From Rhynchopus euleeides (taxonomy: Eukaryota > Euglenozoa > Diplonemea > Diplonemida > Diplonemidae): DNA of 64,000 nucleotides. Every line of letters starts with the position of its first letter. Position 1 is the stretch's first letter. The DNA lies in the NCBI GenBank assembly GCA_963210315.1, contig OY723294.1, positions 2,046,001-2,110,000 on the forward strand. The letters are read 5' to 3'. Positions 1-7,900 of the stretch are shown here, in pieces. The notes beneath the pieces were generated by a model. That model saw only the letters and a list, made by a program, of their open reading frames with translations, made no database searches and was not told where the DNA came from. The translations under genes were made by a program, and so were the position numbers.

Positions 1-2007
1 CAGATCCTCGAGATGCCAGTCACCCTTGTGATGGGGCGCCACTCACTGGTATGACCGTCCTGATGATAAGGGATCGATTGATACGTCAGGCGGGTGTGCC
101 GATAGTGCGTTGCTCTGCAAAGGGTGCCACCAGCCGAAGACAAGGCCCCCAGAGCAGGCAGGCCCCACCGATTGTTTCCCTTCCCGTTGATTCAAATCAC
201 CCAACCCGCACAGGTGCTGATCTCGGAGGAGGAGCAACTCGTCACAGACAAGGTGGCTTACTCCCGCATTGCGAAGGTTATGGACGAGGTATGCATGTGG
301 TGCCGCCTTGCTGCCCCACCCTCCCACCACCCACAGGAGTGCAAGGTGGCAGTATTTGTGCGGTCGGCTTCGAAGAAGCTGACTGTTGCCTTCAGGCTGC
401 GGAGTGAGGTGGAGGCACGTGAGCTCGCAGCCGTGCTGCAGACGCTGTACCGGCATGCCACTGGGGGGAAGGCGTTGGAGGTGAGGAGGTTCCCGAAGCG
501 TCGGCAGGCTATCAGCACAGCGCACCCCATTGAGACCTCCACCACCTACGTGGACCCGAAGCCTGCTGCGCAGCCCGTGCAGCATGTGCAGCCTGTGCAG
601 CCCGACAAGGTGCACCCACCCAGCCTGCCGTCGCCCACAGTGGCTGCAGTGGAGAGCCACGAGAGCAACAGCTGCACGCAGGAGAGCTGCTCCACAGACA
701 GCGAGCTGTCCGACTCTCCTCTGCACACCCGCAAGCCCCAGATCGGGGGGGCCACCATCATGCAGCCGACACCGCCGGATGACGCACTCGAGAGTGAGGA
801 GACGGCGGAGATCGCGCCGCCCTACCCACTGACGCGGCCGTCGCCACTGCAGCAGCCAGCCCCAGCGATCCCTGTGCAGCAGTACGCACAGGTTTCGTAC
901 GGGCATCCAGGCATCCATCGGCAGTCGCAGCACGTGTCGCCGGTGTACCCAGGCGACACGCCGATGCACACATTCGCACCACAGCCGCAGCCGCCGCCGC
1001 AGCTCCACCAGTTGAGCCAGCCAGCCCCCGTGCCGGTGTACGTCCCTGTCAACGTGGTGCCTTCTTATCACCCTGCACCCCCACCCCCGCCTGCAGCCGC
1101 ACCGCCTGCCGTGGCCCCGCAGCCTGTTCAGCATACGCAGGCCTCCCAGCAGGTCACAGCCCTGGCAGCGCCGTCACCACGTGCGCCGCCGCCACCACCC
1201 CTGCGCCTCGTCGCCACTGACGCGCTGCCTCCAGAGCTGAAGCAGTTCGAGTCCCTCCTCAAGCGGCGCAACCAGACAGCCCTTGTGTACTGCCTTGTGC
1301 CCTGCCTGCGCATCGCAGCAGGCCGTCCGGATGAGCCCCGTGTGCTGCTTGTCTCCAATGCGGCGGTGTATCAGATGTCCAGCGACACGCGTGTGAACCG
1401 CTGCGTGCCCCTGCACGGTGTGACGGAGGTGGTGTACACCGCCGCAGGCCTGCTGGGGCTGCGTGTCCCCACAGAGTTCGACATGCTGATGCGGGTTGCT
1501 GCTTCCGATGTCACGGATGTCGTGCAGTCGCTGCGGGCACTACACCGTGACATCAGCGTGACGCAGCTGGAGTACTCTGTGACAGCAGACTCGATCGAGG
1601 CGCTTCTGACGACAGTGCGTCCGGAGGGGTGGGCACCTTCGAAGAGCTCTGTCCTGCCGCTGACCTACATCGGACCCAGGGAACAGCAGCGCACAGTAAC
1701 GCGCGAGACAACCACACGCACGCAGCCACCTGCGTCAGCGGCATCTTACGCAGCGACCCCGGCACCTGCCGCACCATCTGCTGCTGGGCCCCCGCAGCGT
1801 TGGAATGCGGCCATGGCACAGCAGAGGGCTGTGTCACCGCCGCGTCCACGTAAGGAAGGCGCCGAGCCCCTGCCTGCTGCGATGGTGGCACCACCCCAGC
1901 AGCCAGTGCAGGAGCCTGTGCCTGAGGCAAAGCCCGACCCGACCAGCCACTCGCAGGTGGCTCCTTGTGGCCTCACGCAGAGCCAGATCCACGAAATCCT
2001 CTTCTGA
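1..2007 (+). CDS. PH-like (myosin TH1-like) two-domain proline-rich protein, 5' truncated
   Basis: Spliced from exons 1-48, 214-288 and 337-2007, giving at least 597 residues. The start codon lies before the window or at the ATG at 13. Exon joins are all in phase 0. Joining them turns an interrupted stretch into a continuous segment (TLVMGRHSLVLISEEEQLV, then KVAVFVRSASKKLTVAFRL) that reads like the end of a PH-type fold with its closing helix. A second PH-like segment spans about residues 337-470 (VLLVSNAAVYQM, then VPLHGVTEVVYT) and resembles the lipid-binding TH1 tail of class I myosins. Between and after them are Pro/Gln/Ala-rich, probably disordered stretches. Family knowledge suggests phosphoinositide or membrane binding. 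The actual role is unknown. No catalytic domain is visible. Confidence is high that it is a gene and moderate for the domain call. Confidence 0.75.
49..213 (+). other. Spliceosomal intron, 165 nt
   Basis: Begins GTATGA and ends CCGCACAG. Removing it joins QILEMPVTLVMGRHSL to VLISEEEQLV in frame. The GTATG donor is shared by most introns in the window. Confidence 0.65.
289..336 (+). other. Spliceosomal intron, 48 nt, in frame
   Basis: Begins GTATGC and ends CCACAG after a C-rich tract. It is a multiple of three with no stop, so ORF callers read through it. Removal joins AKVMDE to ECKVAVFVRS, which restores a smooth PH-like strand pattern. Confidence 0.7.
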
Positions 2008-2366
2008 AAACTTTCTCCTCTTCTGTCATTGTTATTCGTGCATGCCGCACTGACTGTTTAGACTTGTTCCAAGCTAGAGTCTCACTGAACAGGACTAGTA
2101 TTATGTGGTAAGAACGAATCACATCGAGGTATCAGTTCAGTGTGGTGCCGGCGCTGGTTCATTCCTAGCGCCTGTGCTGTCGGTAGAATCCAGCGTATCG
2201 TGTCTTCTGAAGCGAGGGAAAATGAGCTTCCTAACGATGTGCCTGCGGCAGGCTGACCCAGTTTGGCCCAGCGAAGCCCTTCCCGATACGCTCATACGCC
2301 CATAGAATCAGTTTCAGCCTGCCTACATGATCGAAGTACAGAGTGACGAGATCACACAGGCGAGTC
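2008..2366 (+). other. Intergenic / untranslated region
   Basis: No convincing coding sequence. It holds the 3' end of the first gene and the leader of the ankyrin gene. A short in-frame upstream piece starting with an ATG at 2327 could be a first exon of the next gene (see the candidate intron at 2367-2455). Confidence 0.5.
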
Positions 2367-2455
2367 GTGAGTGCCACCCCCCTCACCCACCGCCCTCTCT
2401 GGTTGCCGTTGCTGCAAGTGTTGCTTTGCCGCCACTGCCACCCGAACCCCCACAG
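2367..2455 (+). other. Candidate intron (89 nt) or trans-splice acceptor before the ankyrin gene
   Basis: Starts GTGAGT and ends CCCCCACAG after a long C-rich stretch. Splicing would join an ATG at 2327 in frame to the ankyrin ORF, adding about 22 residues before the ubiquitin-like domain. Equally, the AG at 2455 may be only an acceptor for a trans-spliced leader, with translation starting at 2479. The sequence does not decide. Confidence 0.4.
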
Positions 2456-2478
2456 GCTGGTGGCGATGCGTGGGTGCG

Positions 2479-4398
2479 ATGGAGATCATCATCGACTACC
2501 CGCACGCCGAGGACCTCGCGGTGGAGGTGGGTGGGGACACGACGGTGGGCGATGTGCGTGAGATCGTGGAGGAGCTGTTCATGCTGGAGGAGCGGCCCCC
2601 GCTGTACCTCGGCGACTTGGAGCTCGAAGATGACGAAGAGAATCTGCAGGACCTGGACGTGGTGTTCGGCAGCCGTATCCGTGCGGCTGTGCCGGTGCGT
2701 GTGGCGGCGCAGCAGGAGCTGCAGCAGCTGAACATCGAAGAGGAGCATTACCTGGATGTGCTCAGCGGCACCGACTCGACGTGGACCTTCACAACCTTTG
2801 AGCATCATTCGCTGCACGACATCCGTACGCTTGTGCTGCAGGCGGGCAAGCTCCGCCCCGACCAAGTCTTTGCGCATGTGTTTGATAAGGACCTTCTGCA
2901 GGCCTACCTGCACAGCGGGCACGACCTCGGAGATTCGCCGCTCGTGACAGCGATGGACGTCGGCAATGCAGTCGCGTGTCGCATGTTGGTGGCAGGCGGT
3001 GTCGACGTCAACACCCCCACAGTGATCACGGAGACAGTCCCCCTGGCGAAGGCTGTGATGGAAGACATGCCAGAGGTGTGCCGCATGCTCATCGCAGCAG
3101 GCGCACGTGTCGATGCGCGTGGGTGCCCGCTGGGCCCCGCACTCTACGTCGCGGCGCACATCAACACGTTCCGCTGCTGCCAGGTGTTGGTGGAGGAGGG
3201 GGCAACCATCAATAAAACAGGCGCAGGTGGCGACACGCCGTTGATGCGCGCCGCGTTCTCCCGCAGTATCGCCATCTGCGAGCTACTCATCGACAATGGT
3301 GCGTCTGTCAACAAGACGAACAGCGCTGGCGACACACCGCTGATCTACGCGGCGATGGAGGGCTGTGTCGACATCTGCCGCCTGCTCCTCGCGCACGGCG
3401 CAGACGTCAACAAGGCCAGCTTCCGTGGCACGCCCCTGCGCTTCGCCACCAAGGACACAGGCGACTCTCTCCTTGTGCTGCACATGCTGCTGGGAAAAGG
3501 CTGCAGCGTCAACAAAATCGGCATGCACGGGCTGACGCCTGTCTCAGCTGCTGTCAAGGAGGGGAACCGCAAGGCATGCGAGGCGCTGCTTGACCGCGGC
3601 GCCGACATCGACAAAGGGGACGTGCGTGGGGTCAACCCGCTGCTGTGCGCCGTGGGGCTTGGCAACGCGGACCTTGTGCGCTTCCTGCTGTCGCGCGGGT
3701 CTGCCGTCAACCACACCGACACCCAGGGGCGCGCCGCCCTCCATCACGTGTGCCTCCTCGCAGCTGGGGAGCGGTACCTCTCGCCACGCCTGGACAGCCT
3801 GTGCAGCATTGCAGAGATGCTGCTGAGCAGCGGTGCATGCGTCACTGCCGCTGACTCGTCCGGCAACACACCCCTGCACTTTGCTGTCGGGAGCTTCGTC
3901 AGCCTCGCCCTGGCAAAGCTCCTCCTCAAGCACGGCGCAGACGTGCAGCGGCAGAACGAAGACGGCGACACGCCACTTGCCCTTGCCAACGAGCAGCGCG
4001 GCAGGTCCGACACTAAGAAGCTTCTGGAGGAGGCCATCAGGCTTCCGCCTGCAGGCCGCACGGCTGAAGCGCCGTCCCCACGCAGGGCTGCTGTCGCCCC
4101 AACACAGGTGCAGGCGGCACAGCCCGCTGCCCGCACCCCTGCACCCCACGCAGCGGCACCCTTCTTCCTCCGCCTCACGAAGAAGACGAAGCCGCCCGAG
4201 AGTGACGGGCCGAGTGTGGCGAGGCCGCTGGAGCCTCTGGAGCAGCCTGCTGCGGCATACACTGGCGCCGCGCAGTGGCAACACAGCCACGCCTGCCCTG
4301 CTGTTGCTGCACCTGCCGCCCCCCGCAGCGGGCGGGGGGCGAGGGGCAGGGGAGGGGGGAGGGGCCGTGGGCGCGGGAGGCAGGGCCGCAGTGCATAG
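2479..4398 (+). CDS. Ubiquitin-like domain / ankyrin-repeat / RGG-tail protein
   Basis: 639 residues from the ATG at 2479, chosen because MEIIIDY is the expected first strand of a ubiquitin-like fold. Residues about 1-75 look ubiquitin-like (two short strands, an acidic helix, then PPLYLGDLELEDD), without a C-terminal Gly-Gly for conjugation. Residues about 151-520 carry nine or ten ankyrin repeats with clear GDTPL/GNTPLHFA and LLL-xx-GADV signatures. The tail is Ala/Pro-rich and ends in a Gly-Arg cluster (GRGARGRGGGRGRGRG) typical of RNA-binding RGG boxes. Ankyrin repeats bind proteins, so a scaffold linking a ubiquitin-type interaction with RNA or RNP is an inference. A spliced upstream start at 2327 is possible. 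Confidence 0.85.
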   Translation: MEIIIDYPHAEDLAVEVGGDTTVGDVREIVEELFMLEERPPLYLGDLELEDDEENLQDLDVVFGSRIRAAVPVRVAAQQELQQLNIEEEHYLDVLSGTDSTWTFTTFEHHSLHDIRTLVLQAGKLRPDQVFAHVFDKDLLQAYLHSGHDLGDSPLVTAMDVGNAVACRMLVAGGVDVNTPTVITETVPLAKAVMEDMPEVCRMLIAAGARVDARGCPLGPALYVAAHINTFRCCQVLVEEGATINKTGAGGDTPLMRAAFSRSIAICELLIDNGASVNKTNSAGDTPLIYAAMEGCVDICRLLLAHGADVNKASFRGTPLRFATKDTGDSLLVLHMLLGKGCSVNKIGMHGLTPVSAAVKEGNRKACEALLDRGADIDKGDVRGVNPLLCAVGLGNADLVRFLLSRGSAVNHTDTQGRAALHHVCLLAAGERYLSPRLDSLCSIAEMLLSSGACVTAADSSGNTPLHFAVGSFVSLALAKLLLKHGADVQRQNEDGDTPLALANEQRGRSDTKKLLEEAIRLPPAGRTAEAPSPRRAAVAPTQVQAAQPAARTPAPHAAAPFFLRLTKKTKPPESDGPSVARPLEPLEQPAAAYTGAAQWQHSHACPAVAAPAAPRSGRGARGRGGGRGRGRGRQGRSA

Positions 4399-4944
4399 TC
4401 TGTTCTTTCGAGTGTGCAGGCCACGCAAGAATGAGACCGTCACAGCAGTTTGGTGGCGTCTTCTGGATTTGCTTCTCACGCCCTGTCCCCTTGAGGCTTG
4501 ATGATGCGTTAATGTCCCAGAGCCGTGTTCTGATGATCTGGTGTGACTGTCGTGTTGGCGCTGCCCGTTGCTCGTGCAGAGCGTGAGACAACGTTATCCC
4601 ATGGTATTCGTCTCAACAGCGTCTGCCCGGCAGGCAGCGATATAGCGAGCGTGGCGGGTGACGCTACTTGGTCTCGCCTGTGGTGGCAGGTTGGTGCTTG
4701 GACGAATCCAGGAAGCACAACGAAGCCAGAGCCATCCCCCTTGAACTGTTCAGTATTCGGTATTCAGTACAGTTCTTGTCAAGATGATTGACCACCACAC
4801 CACACCACACCACACCACACCCTCTGCAGGTATATTGGCAAAGACAAGCAACACAACCCCAGCTCACCCCATCCCGCCCCACCCGGCGGCGACACACGTG
4901 TGTGTCCTGAGACGCAGCGCAGCGTAGCGCACCGCACCACACAG
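4399..4944 (+). other. Intergenic region with CCACA microsatellite
   Basis: No gene seen. At about 4791-4820 there is a run of CCACA pentamers followed by CCCTCTGCAG, a pyrimidine-rich tract with an AG about 115 nt before the next start, which would suit a trans-splice acceptor. About 4693-4725 resembles a stretch at 12113-12146, also upstream of a gene. Confidence 0.5.
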
Positions 4945-7900
4945 ATGGCACCGATGGCACGGGCACACGGGGCAGGACAACCCCGGCGGCACGGCAGCCT
5001 CGCGGTGGCTGTGCTGGTGCTGGCCGCCGTGCAGGGGCATGCCGCAGAGCAGGTGCTCGTGGAGGGGGACATGTTGGTGGAGCGGGACGGGCGTGAGGGG
5101 GAGGCGCTGGGGACGTCGCCGCTGGTGCGGCGGTCGCAGCTGTTCACGCAGGGGCGGGTTCACTACTTCATCGACACGGTGCTGACGGAGACGCCGCTGC
5201 GGGGCCCGCTGTTGACAAACGACACGCGGATTGCAGAGGCGATTGTGGAGTGGGAGTCGAAGACGTGCATCCGGTTCACGATGTGCACGGAGGAGGCGAC
5301 GTGCACGAAGCCGTACATGCGGTTCAGCTCCGGGCCGCTGTGCGCTTCAGGGGTCGGGGCCCACTCCAACGGTGTGACGAAGGTGACGCTGTCCGGGTGC
5401 GGGCGCGGGTCGACGATACATGAGATTGGGCACGCGCTTGGTCTGTGGGGGTTAAAGCCGCCTGACGCCTGCACGTGGCGCCCCTGCTAATCCCCTCGCA
5501 TTGCACTGCGCGGGGGGTGAACAGAGTCAGCGGTGGGGTGGTTACCTCGGTGCTGAAATGCCTTGTGCATGGAGCCGGAATAGCCGGGGTGGTGACCTGG
5601 TCTATGAAGGGGGAACCCTGAGCCCAAAGAACCGAGATCCCAAGACCTCCAATGGGGGCCGGGCGCCCCTCGTCCTGTGTCCTCCACGGCGACCCCCTGC
5701 GCGGGCTTCCGGGCCGGAGTAGCCCGCCTCCCTTCTGTCATAGACGGAGGTCAGACCACCGCAGTTGCGTCTCTGTTTCACACAGTGTAACGTACAGGTG
5801 GGAGTGGCCCTAGTACGTTCGGGACGCGTATAGGACTCGCACTACGTGGGGGGACGGGATGAAAGTCCGAAAAGGTTGGAAAAACGTAGGAGTGCATTAC
5901 ACACAATGTCTTCCCATGGGTAAAGACTAGCTAGTTACCCTCACTCCGCGTGGGATCCGGAAACCCTTCTTGAGCCACCGGGTCTCCTCACACTTTAGGG
6001 GGTGGCGCCCCAGGTTGCTAACCAGCGGCAGGTTTTTGCAGAGACCTAAGGGTGTCTCTTTTCCTCACCGCAGACAACCGTGTGTGGGAATCGTGTGTAG
6101 CCACTGTTTGGGTTCAGTGTCTGGGCATGCGTGGCGCTGGGCCCACTGGTCGTCACCTTTGCCGCTCGCCACGTAAAGTTGAATAAGGGCACGCGCTTGG
6201 TCTGCTTCACGAACAGTCGCGGAAGGACCGGGACGAGCACGTGGTGGTCGACTACGCGCACATCAAGCCGGACGCAGGGATCAACATGGCGAAGATGGCG
6301 GGGACCGGGCGTGACATCGGGGCGTACGACTACGGGTCGATCATGCACTACCCCGCACGCGCCTTCAGCTCGGACGGGAAGGACACCATCATCGCGCCGG
6401 TGCACATCGGGCAGCGCAGGGCTCTGAGCGCGGGGGACGCGGCGTCGATCAACTTTATGTATGCCGGGTGTGCGGCACGGCTGGCGCAGCCGATGTGCAT
6501 GGGGTCGGTGTGGACGAACGTGACGCATGTGATCCCGCACTCGCGGTCGTGGGACATGGACTTCAACGCGGTGTACAGCGAGCCGGAGACGATGTCGGTG
6601 TCGTACGGTGCGATGACGGCGCCTGCCGGGCGCGTCACGACGAGCGTGGCGGCGGGGGCGAGCATCGGGGGCATGGGGTTCACGACGCTGCGCTTCACCC
6701 CGACGGTGGCGGATGCCGGGAAGACGTACGTGCTGAGCGCCACCTTCACCGGGTCGGACGGGGCGGCGACGACGTGCTCGGTGTCGGTGCAGGTGGCGCG
6801 GGCGGAGGCGGCGTGCTTCGGGTTCGGTGCGGACGACACGCGCGTGTGCAGCGGGCACGGGGTGTGCGTCGGGGGGCTGCAGAAGCCGTGCGTGTGCCAC
6901 CTGGGGTACGGCGGGGTGGACTGCAGCGCACACGCGGGGTGTGCGGCCAACCAGGTGGACGACTTCGACGGCGGGGACGTCGGGGGCTGGACCGCGGGGA
7001 ACGGTGCGGTGGACACCTCCTTCTTCGCCGAGGGCGGGGGCAGCATGCGCGTCGGCGCCCCGGGGACCGGGCGGCGGGCCTCGGCGACCTCGCAGCTGGC
7101 GGAGGCGATTGCGCCGACGAAGATCACCTTCTACATGGCGGGGCTGTCGGGGTACCAGACGATGACGCTGTACAGCGGGCGCACGGAGTGCACCAGCGTG
7201 CGGCGGAACTCGGAGGGCGTGTTCCAGGTGGAGGGGAAGAAGCTGTTTGACGAGGGGGTGCTGCAGGCACGCCGCTTCTACTTCGTGGAGATGCGGCTGG
7301 ACTGGGCTGGGCGCAAGGTGTCGGTGCTGCTGGACGGGAAGCTGGTGGCGGAGGGTGTGAAGATGCGCAAGCAGTGCTCGGACGGGATGGACCGGATTGC
7401 CTTCGGGGGGACCGGTGGGTGGGTCGACGAGTTCCAGGCGTGGTGCACGCACTTTGTGTCGATGGCGGGCCCGCTGGCAGACGGGGTGACGGCCCCGGAG
7501 CTGCGCGGGGCGACGGAGAGCCACCACCAGCAGCAGGCCCTGGTGCTGACGGTTGCGGGGGCCACGGACACGTGGGTCGACACGCGTGCGAACAAGCGGC
7601 GCGTCATCGAGGCGCTGGTGGCAGACCTCCCGTCGCCGCAGGGGTGGAACGCGCACCGCGAGGCGCTGCTGCCGCTGGCACAGGCGGACACGCTCGTGAC
7701 GATTGCGGGGCACGTGCTGACGGTGGGCCCGCTGCGGGCGGCCCCGGCCCTGTCGCCCACCGGGGACGAGACGGTGTCGGTGCGGCTGACAGGGTCGATG
7801 TTCAGCAGCGGCCATCTGCCGGACACGGCCGGGGCGGCGCTGCGCTTCCAGCTGGCGGGGGCGTGCCCGCAGAGCAAGACGTGGGGCTTCGAGAGCAGCA

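Noticed and set aside
43..1134. Long minus-strand frame of 363 codons
   Set aside because: Antisense to the PH-like gene. Its Arg/Cys-rich composition is the usual shadow of a GC-rich coding strand.
5446..6186. Ordinary GT-AG intron
   Set aside because: Within the 18-bp duplication no register gives GT at the start and AG at the end, and the duplication itself is typical of insertion.
6046..7815. Minus-strand frame of 589 codons opposite the astacin-sulfatase gene
   Set aside because: Arg/His/Pro-rich shadow with no domain. It also runs into the inserted element.
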